DNA of 14,452 nt, from assembly GCA_031119595.1 (NCBI GenBank), contig JAVHXX010000001.1, positions 1 to 14,452 of the forward strand, read 5' to 3'. Source of the stretch: Patulibacter sp. Lineage in GTDB: Bacteria > Actinomycetota > Thermoleophilia > Solirubrobacterales > Solirubrobacteraceae. Shown in pieces: positions 5,991 to 12,433 of the stretch. Position 1 is the first letter of the stretch. Each line of letters begins with the position of its first letter. The position numbers and the translations under genes were made by a program. The notes beneath the pieces are model-generated. The model had not been told where the DNA came from. It did no database searches and saw only the letters and a list, made by a program, of their open reading frames with translations.

Positions 5991-6428
5991 TCAGGCGTTC
6001 TGCGCGAACTCGGCCGGGCCGGCCTCGACGGCGGCCGGGTCCATCCACATGACCTCCCAGTGGTGACCGTCGAGGTCGTTGAAGCTGCGGCCGTACATGA
6101 AGCCGTGGTCCTGGGGCGGCATCGCCGGCGTGCCGCCCGCGGCGAGGGCGGCATCCGCGAACGCGTCGACGCCTGTACGGTCGTCGGCCGAGACGCAGAA
6201 GAGTGCTTCGCTCGTGGTGGTCGCGTCCGCGATCGGCTTCGTCGTGAAGTCGGCGTACCGGTCGTGGACGATGAGCATCGCGTAGGCCTTGTCGGAAATG
6301 ACCATGCAGGCCGCGGACTGGTCGGTGAACTTCGGGTCGAACGTGAAGCCGAGCTTCCCGAAGAACGCCTTCGACGCCTCGAGGTCGGCGACGGGGAGGT
6401 TGAGGAAGAGCAGGCGGTCGGTCGGCAT
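5991..6428 (-). CDS. VOC (glyoxalase/bleomycin-resistance) family protein
   Basis: A 145-residue vicinal-oxygen-chelate protein with the paired beta-alpha-beta-beta-beta layout. It opens with LLFLNLPVADLEASKAFFGKLGFTFDPKF, has AYAMLIVHDRYADF in the middle, and ends in MYGRSFNDLDGHHWEVMWMDP with the typical D-x-x-G-x-x-W/E pattern (about 118-128; E125 is a likely metal ligand). VOC proteins include metal-dependent lyases, dioxygenases and drug-binding proteins; this one resembles a subgroup often annotated only as glyoxalase-like. The start at 6428 follows AGGAG (6439-6435 on the minus strand) with 6 nt spacing, so this message has a conventional leader. It is divergent from the SigG-type sigma factor with 107 bp between starts, a plausible regulatory target. 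Confidence 0.87.
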   Translation of the reverse strand: MPTDRLLFLNLPVADLEASKAFFGKLGFTFDPKFTDQSAACMVISDKAYAMLIVHDRYADFTTKPIADATTTSEALFCVSADDRTGVDAFADAALAAGGTPAMPPQDHGFMYGRSFNDLDGHHWEVMWMDPAAVEAGPAEFAQNA

Positions 6429-6523
6429 GGTGGGCTCCTGGCGGGTCGGTGATCGCGGGGTCTCCGGGGATAGACCGCGTGAACGGCCGAAACTCATCGG
6501 TGGCGGGAGAACCCGTTTCGGTC

Positions 6524-6529
6524 TAGCCT
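6524..6529 (+). promoter_or_regulatory. leaderless -10 box of the sigma factor gene
   Basis: TAGCCT with 6 nt before the ATG at 6536. A GGAG lies 1 nt before the ATG, too close to be a functional Shine-Dalgarno. Confidence 0.55.
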
Positions 6530-6535
6530 CGGAGC

Positions 6536-7546
6536 ATGTCCGAGCCCACGGTGATCGACCCCACGACCCTCACCTCCGACAGCGTCCAGCGGGAGCTCGA
6601 ATCCCGCCGCCACGAGCTCACGGGGTACTGCTACCGCATGCTCGGATCGGCCGCGGACGCGGAGGATGCCGTGCAGGAGACGTTCGTCCGCGCGTGGCGT
6701 GGCATCGACCGGTTCGAGGGTCGCGCCGCCCTGCGTACCTGGCTCTACAAGATCGCCAGCAACGTCTGTTTCGACGCCCTCGCCGCCAGCCAGAAGCGTG
6801 CATCGCCGGTCGACCTCGGCCCGTCGACCACCTGGGATGCTCCGCTGCATCCGCCGCTCCCCGAGGCGACGTGGATCACGCCCATCGCCGACGCCGCCGT
6901 GATCACGCCGGGCAGCGACCCCGCCGCGACCGCGCAGACGCGGGAGACGGTGCGGCTCGCGTTCGTCGTCGCCCTGCAGAACCTCCCACCCCGCCAGCGG
7001 GCGATCCTGATCCTGCGTGAGGTGCTCGGCTGGCAGGCCAGCGAGGTCGCCGACCTGCTCCACCTGTCCGTGGCTGCGGTCAACAGCGCCCTGCAGCGCG
7101 CCCGGGCCACGATCGCGTCCAGCGACCTCGAGGTCGCCACCCTCGACCCGACCACGATCGACGAGGCCAGCGAGGAACTGCTCGCGCGCTATCTCGATGC
7201 CTTCGAGCGCTACGACATGGACGCCCTCACCGAGATCCTCCACGAGGACGCGACCCAGTCGATGCCGCCCTACCCGATGTGGCTCGCCGGCCGCGACCAG
7301 CTCCTGGGCTGGATGTTCGGACCGGGTGCCGGTTGCCTCGGTTCGCGACTCGTCCCGGTGCAGGTCAACGGCCAGGCGGGCTTCGCGCAGTACCGCGACG
7401 GCGGCAAGACGCCGTGGTCGATCCAGGTGCCGGTGTGGCGGGGCGATCGCGTCGCCGACATCACCTACTTCATCGAGACCGACGGGTCGCTGTTCGCGAG
7501 CTTCGGGCTGCCGCCGCAACTGCCGGAGGCCGAGCTGTCGCATTAG
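6536..7546 (+). CDS. ECF sigma factor with C-terminal SnoaL-like domain (SigG/SigX5 type)
   Basis: A 336-residue extracytoplasmic-function sigma factor of the long type. Region 2 (about 25-90) reads RRHELTGYCYRMLGSAADAEDAVQETFVRAWRGIDRFEGRAALRTWLYKIASNVCFDAL. A spacer containing the subgroup's WITP/DPAATAQTRETV signature follows. Region 4 (about 140-193) reads LQNLPPRQRAILILREVLGWQASEVADLLHLSVAAVNSALQRARA, a helix-turn-helix for -35 recognition. Residues 212-325 form a SnoaL-like domain (LARYLDAFERYDMDALTEILHEDATQSMPPYPMWLAGRD), which in related ECF groups modulates activity in place of a separate anti-sigma factor. No anti-sigma gene is adjacent, in keeping with that. The divergent VOC gene and the downstream SirB1-like gene are candidate targets by position. 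Start ATG 6536 is supported by the leaderless box. Confidence 0.93.
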   Translation: MSEPTVIDPTTLTSDSVQRELESRRHELTGYCYRMLGSAADAEDAVQETFVRAWRGIDRFEGRAALRTWLYKIASNVCFDALAASQKRASPVDLGPSTTWDAPLHPPLPEATWITPIADAAVITPGSDPAATAQTRETVRLAFVVALQNLPPRQRAILILREVLGWQASEVADLLHLSVAAVNSALQRARATIASSDLEVATLDPTTIDEASEELLARYLDAFERYDMDALTEILHEDATQSMPPYPMWLAGRDQLLGWMFGPGAGCLGSRLVPVQVNGQAGFAQYRDGGKTPWSIQVPVWRGDRVADITYFIETDGSLFASFGLPPQLPEAELSH

Positions 7547-7571
7547 GAAGACCTGATGTGTAGCCTCCCGT

Positions 7572-7593
7572 GATATTAGGGCGCCCTAATATC
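7572..7593. promoter_or_regulatory. perfect 22-bp palindrome, probable operator, upstream of the SirB1-like gene
   Basis: GATATTAGGGC (7572-7582) is followed directly by its exact reverse complement GCCCTAATATC (7583-7593). The AT-rich outer halves stand out in this GC-rich DNA. The right half contains TAATAT (7587-7592), a near-consensus -10 box that would start transcription at about 7599-7601, some 20 nt before the GTG at 7620. A dimeric repressor bound here would cover the -10. The palindrome has no spare loop and no T-run, so it is a poor terminator. No regulator gene is adjacent except the sigma factor. Confidence 0.65.
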
Positions 7594-7619
7594 GGGCGCC
7601 GTGTCCACGGGAGCAAGCA

Positions 7620-8300
7620 GTGCAGCGCGGCCGATTCATCGAACTCCTCGGCTCCGGTGAGCCACGGCTCGAGCCGCTGCTCCTGTCGCTGTCGTCCGAT
7701 CTCGGGCACGTCGCCGGTGACGGCGCCGGTCTTGCGCTCGGGCTGGACCGCGCGGTGATGCAGATCGACCGGCTCGCGGCGACGCTCGTCGGCGTCGACT
7801 CGCTGCCGCCCGCGGTGCAGCTGCAGATGCTGTCGTCCGCGGTGCTCGTGCAGTTCCGGGTCGGGGTGCAGCCGTGCCGCCCGGACTTCGGTGACCTGCG
7901 TCCCGATGTCGTGCTGGCCGAACTCGCCGGGCATCCCGTCGTCGTCGCGGCCGTCGTCGCGATGGTCGCGCAACGGGCCGGGTTGCCGATCGCCGTCGTG
8001 ATCGGAGACCACAGCGTGCTCCTCGCGCACCGCGAGCAGGTGCCACCGCTCGCGATCAGCGTCGACCGTCGCGGTGAGGTGCTCGACGCTCGCACGCTCG
8101 AGGACCCGAGGCTCTCCTGGCGGTGCGCGCACGAACTCAGTGCGCTGCTCCTCGACCTCGTCGTCGCCCGGGCCGACGAACTCCAGCTGCGGCCCGTCTG
8201 GGTGCGGGCCTGCGAACTCGCGACCGCGCTGCCGCTCGACCCGCACGGCGTGCAGCGACGGGGCGACGACCTGCGGCGCGCGCAGGCGGTCTGGAACTGA
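7620..8300 (+). CDS. SirB1/transglutaminase-like family protein, divergent
   Basis: A 226-residue cytoplasmic-looking protein whose segment order recalls the SirB1 (Transglut_core2) family. It has an N-terminal helical region, DRAVMQIDRLAATL (43-56), PAVQLQMLSSAVLVQFRVGVQ (64-84), a loop PCRPDFGDLRPDVVLAEL corresponding to the conserved pre-motif, then GHPVVVAAVVAMVAQRAGLPIAVVIGDHSVLLAH (104-137), matching the family's helix plus G-H-F-L strand. The end, RPVWVRACELATALPLDPHGVQRRGDDL, resembles the family's TPR-like tail. No catalytic cysteine is present where active transglutaminase-like enzymes carry one; H131 is kept. It is probably a non-enzymatic relative of unknown function. GTG 7620 has GGGAG at 7609-7613 with 6 nt spacing. 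The family call is from pattern only. Confidence 0.6.
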   Translation: MQRGRFIELLGSGEPRLEPLLLSLSSDLGHVAGDGAGLALGLDRAVMQIDRLAATLVGVDSLPPAVQLQMLSSAVLVQFRVGVQPCRPDFGDLRPDVVLAELAGHPVVVAAVVAMVAQRAGLPIAVVIGDHSVLLAHREQVPPLAISVDRRGEVLDARTLEDPRLSWRCAHELSALLLDLVVARADELQLRPVWVRACELATALPLDPHGVQRRGDDLRRAQAVWN

Positions 8301-8366
8301 CCGCCTCAGCCACGGGTGCCGTCGGGCGGGTCAGGCCCTTGGAGGAGCGCGACGGTCCCGCATCGG

Positions 8367-8408
8367 CGTGACGCTGCCGCTGCGGCGGAAGTGTCACGAC
8401 CGCGACAC
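8367..8408. promoter_or_regulatory. overlapping small inverted repeats before the propeller gene
   Basis: CGTGAC (8367-8372) is inverted as GTCACG (8393-8398), and GTGTC (8391-8395) is inverted as GACAC (8404-8408), sharing bases. They lie 66-108 nt upstream of the start at 8475. They could be a regulator site or the 3' hairpin of the preceding gene. The rest of 8301-8474 shows no gene. Confidence 0.25.
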
Positions 8409-8474
8409 ACGGCGCCGGCGCGTCAGGCAAGACTGGTCATGGGTCATCCACCACCACCCACGCGAGAGTCCGCC

Positions 8475-10007
8475 ATGCACCGCCACCCCCTCCAGATGCG
8501 TCGCCGCGGCGACCGTGACCACGTGACGCGGCGCGGTGCCGTGCTCGCGGCATCCGCCGTCGTGGCCGCGGTGTTCGCCCCGGCCGCCCATGCCGACGCC
8601 GTCTGGACGCCCGTCGCCAGTGGAACGACCGAGACGATCACCGCGATCGACCATCGCGCCACGTCGACGGTGTTCGGGACGTCCGGCGGGAAGATCTTCC
8701 GGCTGAGCGGGTCGCCGCTGACCAGTGCCCCGGTGGCGAGCTTCGGGGGCGCGTCCATCATCGACATCGCGCTGAACCCCTCGGGCACCAGGGGCGTGGC
8801 CGTGCTCTCGGGCGGGCGCGTCAGCCGCAGCGCCGACGGTGGCCAGACCTGGAGTCTGCCGATCCAGTTGAAGACGCACTCGCCGTCGGAGAACACGTGT
8901 CCGTTCACGCCGAGCGGTACCCCGAGCAACCTGGCTTCCGAGGCGACGAGCGTCGGCTGGGCGTCGGACGCCGTCGGGTACGTGACGGACGGGCTGAAGG
9001 GTTCGCTCGAGAAGACCGCCGACGGCGGTTCGAGCTGGACCGAGATCAGCCGCACACCGAGCGGCACGTGCCTCTATGGGGCCACGGCGGTCCAGGTCGC
9101 CCCGATCGTCGGTTCGGACTCGGTGTACGTCCTCGACGACGGCAACAACATCGGGGCGACGACCAACGCCTTCGGGGCCACGTCCACGCGCGGCTACTTC
9201 GTCGGCGAGCCGAGCTTCGCCGTCGACTCCGCGGACCCCTCGCGCCTCATCGGCGGCCACCTCAGCGTCAGTGACGACAGCGGCGTGACCTTCCACGGCG
9301 TGCAGGTGTCCCCCGCGGACACGGTCATCTCGCCGACGCGGGACACGTCGTTCGTCGGCGGCACGGCGATCTGGGTCGGCGACAACGGCGACGTCTTCAC
9401 CTCGGTGGACGGCACGAACGCCTACCGCCAGCCGGCGACGGGCGCCGACGCGACCCGGGCGTGGCGTGCGGTGAGCGCCGCCTCGGCCTCCGACGCGATG
9501 GTCGGCGGGGTCGGCGGCGCGCTCGTGCTCAGCAGCACGGCCAGCAGCATCCCGACGGTCGTCGTGCCGGCCCCGACGCCGACGCCCATCCCGATCTCGG
9601 CCCCGGCTCCGTCGCCCACGCCGTCACCGGCGCCGGGTGCAGGGACCGGAGGCGCAGGTGCAGGCGTGACGCCCGCAGGGAAGAGCGTGGTCACGCTGCC
9701 CGGCGCGACGGTGACCCTGCAGGGGCCGACGACTTGCGTCAAGGCCGGCTCGGCGTTCACCGCGACGATGTCGATGCGGCGGATCGCGATCAAGAACAAC
9801 CGGATCGTGAAGCTGACCCGCGTCGACTTCTCCGTCGACGGGAAGCGCGCGAAGATCGACCGCAAGGCGCCCTTCAAGCAGCGCCTCACGGTGCCGGCGT
9901 CGGCGGCCGGCACGCTCCACACCCTGAAGGCCGTCGGCTACATCAAGGTGACCAAGGGCAAGGCGCCCCGCAAGACGCAGACGGTGAAGTTCCGCAGCTG
10001 CGCCTAG
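8475..10007 (+). CDS. exported Asp-box beta-propeller protein with C-terminal Ig-like domain
   Basis: A 510-residue exported protein. The N-terminus has a long basic region with a twin arginine (TRRGAVLAASAVVAAVFA, 18-35) and an AHA cleavage site near 40, so it may use Tat or Sec. Residues 41-355 form a sialidase/YCF48-like propeller with Asp-box repeats SADGGQTW (119-126), TADGGSSW (181-188) and the weaker SDDSGVTF (266-273). A Pro/Thr/Ser linker (360-400) with PTPTP repeats leads to a compact C-terminal beta domain (about 405-510) containing RVDFSVDGKRAKIDRKAPF and bracketed by C421 and C509, a likely disulfide. That tail is of the kind often seen in secreted Solirubrobacterales proteins. 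No catalytic residues of sialidases are recognisable, so a binding or structural surface role is more likely. ATG 8475 has GAGAG 6 nt upstream; an in-frame ATG at 8439 is less likely. Confidence 0.8.
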   Translation: MHRHPLQMRRRGDRDHVTRRGAVLAASAVVAAVFAPAAHADAVWTPVASGTTETITAIDHRATSTVFGTSGGKIFRLSGSPLTSAPVASFGGASIIDIALNPSGTRGVAVLSGGRVSRSADGGQTWSLPIQLKTHSPSENTCPFTPSGTPSNLASEATSVGWASDAVGYVTDGLKGSLEKTADGGSSWTEISRTPSGTCLYGATAVQVAPIVGSDSVYVLDDGNNIGATTNAFGATSTRGYFVGEPSFAVDSADPSRLIGGHLSVSDDSGVTFHGVQVSPADTVISPTRDTSFVGGTAIWVGDNGDVFTSVDGTNAYRQPATGADATRAWRAVSAASASDAMVGGVGGALVLSSTASSIPTVVVPAPTPTPIPISAPAPSPTPSPAPGAGTGGAGAGVTPAGKSVVTLPGATVTLQGPTTCVKAGSAFTATMSMRRIAIKNNRIVKLTRVDFSVDGKRAKIDRKAPFKQRLTVPASAAGTLHTLKAVGYIKVTKGKAPRKTQTVKFRSCA

Positions 10008-10030
10008 CGGGACCGCGCGGGGCCTAGGCG
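10001..10030. terminator. inverted repeat containing both convergent stop codons
   Basis: CGCCTAG (10001-10007) and CTAGGCG (10024-10030) are exact inverted repeats 16 nt apart. The left arm includes the TAG stop of the propeller gene, and the right arm the TAG stop (CTA on the plus strand) of the lyase gene. The interior GC-rich segment can pair further. It may act as a two-way terminator for the convergent pair. Confidence 0.45.
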
Positions 10031-11001
10031 GTCGCGGTCTCGGGCGTGCGCTCGAGACCGGCGGCGCGGCCGGCCTTCGCGAGGCGCTCCGCCATCTTGC
10101 GGTTGGCCTCGTCGATCATCTCGCCGTCGTAGATCGCGGCGCCCGAGTTGCCGTGGTCGGCGGCGGCCTCGTAGGCGGCGAGCATGCCCTCGGCGTGGTC
10201 GTACTGCTCCTGCGTGGGCGTGAAGATCGCGTTGACGATCTCGATCTGCGCGGGGTGGATCGTCCACTTGCCGTCGAGGCCGAGGGCGCGCACGAGCTGC
10301 GTGCGGGTCTTCAGGCCCTCCTCGTCCTTGAAGGCAGCGTACGGACCGTCGATCGCCTGGATGCCGGCGGCACGAGCCGCGACGACGATCTTCGAGTAGA
10401 GGTAGTTGAGGTGGTCGCCGGGGTACCCGTCCGGCGTGCCGCCGATCTGCGTGATCGGGATGCCGATCGCGGCGGAGTAGTCGCCGGGGCCGAAGATCAG
10501 GGTCTCCATGCGCGGCGAGGCGGTCGCGAGCGCCTCGGCGGCGATGAGGCCCTTGGCGTCCTCGATCTGCGCCTCGATGCCGATGCGGCCGAGCTCCCAG
10601 CCGTTCGCCATCTCGATCTGCGAGAGGAGCTTGCAGGTCATCTCGATGTCGCCCGGGGTCTGGACCTTCGGGATCATCACGGCGTCGATCTTGTCGCCGG
10701 CGGCCTCGACGACGTCGATGAGGTCGCGGTAGTAGAAGGGCGTGTCGGTGCCGTTGACGCGGTACACGATCGTCTTCTGCGGGCCGGACGCCCAGTCGTT
10801 CTCGTTGAGGGCGCGGATGACCTCGCCGCGGGCCTCGGCCTTCGCGCCGCGGGCGACGGAGTCCTCGAGGTCGAGGAAGATCTGGTCGGCGGCGAGGGAC
10901 GGCGCCTTGGCGAGGAACTTCTCGCTCGAGCCGGGCACCGAGTGGCAGGTGCGCCGCGTACGCAGCGGACGCGTGGGAATGGACTGCAGGAGGACGCTCA
11001 T
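10024..11001 (-). CDS. HpcH/HpaI aldolase/citrate lyase family protein, malyl-CoA/citramalyl-CoA lyase-like
   Basis: A 325-residue member of the CitE/malyl-CoA lyase superfamily, which cleaves or forms beta-hydroxyacyl-CoA thioesters such as malyl-CoA to acetyl-CoA and glyoxylate, using Mg2+ in the cytoplasm. Visible motifs are SVPGSSEKFLAKAPSL (21-36), QIFLDLEDSVA (40-50), the R81/N83 region in VYRVNGTDTPFYYRDL, MIPKVQTPGDIE (109-120), GIEAQIEDAKGL with metal ligand E143, FGPGDYSAAIG with metal ligand D174, and KWTIHPAQIEIVNAIFTP (245-262). The length and the long tail (270-325) fit malyl-CoA/methylmalyl-CoA lyases better than the shorter CitE. Start ATG 11001 is preceded by AAGGA with 9 nt spacing. 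No ethylmalonyl-CoA or glyoxylate-cycle partners are in view, so the exact substrate is open. Confidence 0.85.
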   Translation of the reverse strand: MSVLLQSIPTRPLRTRRTCHSVPGSSEKFLAKAPSLAADQIFLDLEDSVARGAKAEARGEVIRALNENDWASGPQKTIVYRVNGTDTPFYYRDLIDVVEAAGDKIDAVMIPKVQTPGDIEMTCKLLSQIEMANGWELGRIGIEAQIEDAKGLIAAEALATASPRMETLIFGPGDYSAAIGIPITQIGGTPDGYPGDHLNYLYSKIVVAARAAGIQAIDGPYAAFKDEEGLKTRTQLVRALGLDGKWTIHPAQIEIVNAIFTPTQEQYDHAEGMLAAYEAAADHGNSGAAIYDGEMIDEANRKMAERLAKAGRAAGLERTPETATA

Positions 11002-11112
11002 GGGCGAACATCCTTTCAAGCGGGCGCACGCCTGCGCGGTGACGGTGCGCTCACGACGGACTCGCACGATCGAGCAGCGCCGCGAGCTCCCGTGGCGAGC
11101 CCGTCAGGCCCG

Positions 11113-11140
11113 CGCAGCGCGAGGGAGTCCTCGTGCTGCG
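11113..11140 (-). terminator. 12-bp hairpin after msrB
   Basis: The plus-strand arms CGCAGCGCGAGG (11113-11124) and CCTCGTGCTGCG (11129-11140) match at 11 of 12 positions around a 4-nt loop, beginning 13 nt beyond the msrB stop on the minus strand. There is no T-run. The one non-Watson-Crick position is G-U on the plus strand but C-A on the minus strand. Confidence 0.5.
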
Positions 11141-11153
11141 GCGGGAACCGGGG

Positions 11154-11621
11154 TCAGCCGCAGCTGGGGCCGTCGGCGTCGGCGAGGTGCTCGAGAGGCG
11201 CTGCCCCCGCGGGCTGAACCGCGCCGTCCTTCGAGGGCTCGAACCCGAGCGCGAGGGAGTTCATGCAGTACCGGGCTCCGGTCGGCGCCGGACCGTCGTC
11301 GAAGACGTGGCCGAGGTGCGAGTCGCAGCGGGCGCAGCGGACCTCGGTGCGGGTCATGAACATCGACTTGTCCTCGATGAGCTTCACGCGGTCCTCACCG
11401 AGCGCGGCCCAGAAGCTGGGCCAACCCGATCCGGACTCGTACTTCGTGCTCGAGTCGAAGAGCTCGAGGCCGCAGGCGGCACAGACGAAGGTGCCGTCGT
11501 CCTTGACGCTGAGGAGTTCACCGGTGAACGGGCGCTCGGTGCCGGCCTTGCGCAGCACCTGGTACTGGTCGGGCGTGAGGCGCTCGCGCCACTGCTCCTC
11601 GGTGAGTTCGATCTTCTCCAT
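11154..11621 (-). CDS. msrB: peptide-methionine (R)-S-oxide reductase MsrB
   Basis: A 155-residue MsrB, reducing methionine-R-sulfoxide in oxidised proteins with thioredoxin as usual electron donor. It begins with the typical LTEEQWRERLTPDQYQVLRKAGTERPFTGELL (6-37). It carries both zinc-binding CxxC pairs (C47/C50 in VCAACG and C96/C99 in RCARCD), YESGSGWPSFW (61-71), HLGHVFDDGP (102-111), and RYCMNSLALGF with catalytic C119 (cysteine, not selenocysteine). Residues 129-155 are an extra tail ending in GPSCG; C154 there might act as a resolving or metal-binding thiol. The start at 11621 has TACCCT ending 6 nt before it, giving a leaderless message. It is divergent from the atypical SDR gene. 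Confidence 0.95.
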   Translation of the reverse strand: MEKIELTEEQWRERLTPDQYQVLRKAGTERPFTGELLSVKDDGTFVCAACGLELFDSSTKYESGSGWPSFWAALGEDRVKLIEDKSMFMTRTEVRCARCDSHLGHVFDDGPAPTGARYCMNSLALGFEPSKDGAVQPAGAAPLEHLADADGPSCG

Positions 11622-11627
11622 ACCTTC

Positions 11628-11633
11628 AGGGTA
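11628..11633 (-). promoter_or_regulatory. leaderless -10 box of msrB
   Basis: TACCCT on the minus strand with 6 nt before the ATG at 11621. No recognisable -35 lies at 16-18 bp. Confidence 0.55.
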
Positions 11634-11732
11634 GGGCCGTCCGGGACGCGGTCGTGAAGGTTCCCTGACACCCGACCGGGCCCGACCTGCGCTGTGTGCG
11701 CAGGCCCCGAAATCCGGGCGGAGGTGCCCGGG

Positions 11733-11738
11733 TAGTGT
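11733..11738 (+). promoter_or_regulatory. leaderless -10 box of the atypical SDR gene
   Basis: TAGTGT with 7 nt before the ATG at 11746. The bases between the box and the ATG contain no purine-rich Shine-Dalgarno. Confidence 0.6.
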
Positions 11739-11745
11739 CGGCCCC

Positions 11746-12417
11746 ATGGACGTCGTCATCGTTGGTGCCCACGGCAAGATCGCGCTCGAGCTCTCGCGGC
11801 TCCTCAGCGCCCGGGGCGACACGATCCGCGGCATCATCCGCAACCCCGACCACGCGCCGGAGATCGAGGCGGCAGGCGCCGAGCCGGTCGTGATCGACCT
11901 CGAGGCGGAGTACGCCGAGAACGAGCTCGCGCAGGCCTTCCGTGGCACCGACGCCGTCGTCTTCGCCGCCGGTGCCGGGCCCGGCAGCAGCGCCGAGCGC
12001 AAGCTCACGGTCGACCTCGGCGGCGCGGTCCACAGTGCCGCGGCTGCAAGCCGCGCCGAGGTCCGTCGGTTCGTGATCGTCAGTGCGATGGGCGTCGACG
12101 AGCCGCCGACCGACGACGACATCTTCAGCATCTACCTGCGCGCCAAGGCCGACGCCGACCACCTCGTGCGGTCCAGCGGCCTCGACTACACGATCGTGCG
12201 GCCCGGCCGTCTGACCGACGACGAGCCCACGGGGCGCGTCCGGGCTGCCCGGCACGTCGACCGTGGCGACATCGCCCGGGCCGATGTCGCCGCCGTGCTG
12301 GTCGCGGTCCTCGACGACGACCGTTCGATCGGCCGCACCTTCGAGGTCGTCGCCGGAGAGGCGCAGGTCGTCAACGCCGTCGCCGCCCTCTCCGACCAGG
12401 GTGCGACGCTCGTCTGA
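11746..12417 (+). CDS. NAD(P)-binding atypical SDR (YhfK/SDR_a5-like)
   Basis: A 223-residue single-domain Rossmann protein of the atypical SDR (SDR_a5, NAD(P)H-binding) type. The nucleotide motif is VIVGAHGKIALELSRLL (4-20), where G-A-x-G-x-I-A replaces the classical pattern. R32 after the second strand (GIIRNPD) suggests NADP preference. Other marks are DAVVFAAGAGPGSS (69-82), VRRFVIVSAMGVDEP (107-120), Y130/K134 in IYLRAKADADHL, and LDYTIVRPGRLTDD (147-159). Relatives include B. subtilis YhfK and plant-type uncharacterised reductases or flavin-reductase-like proteins; no substrate can be assigned. It is divergent from msrB, which might hint at shared redox regulation. It converges on the esterase gene with only 16 bp between stop codons. 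Confidence 0.85.
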   Translation: MDVVIVGAHGKIALELSRLLSARGDTIRGIIRNPDHAPEIEAAGAEPVVIDLEAEYAENELAQAFRGTDAVVFAAGAGPGSSAERKLTVDLGGAVHSAAAASRAEVRRFVIVSAMGVDEPPTDDDIFSIYLRAKADADHLVRSSGLDYTIVRPGRLTDDEPTGRVRAARHVDRGDIARADVAAVLVAVLDDDRSIGRTFEVVAGEAQVVNAVAALSDQGATLV

Positions 12418-12433
12418 GACAGCGCCGTCGGGG

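Noticed and set aside
6494..7543. 349-residue open frame antisense to the sigma factor
   Set aside because: The sense strand encodes clear sigma regions 2 and 4; the antisense product has no recognisable domain.
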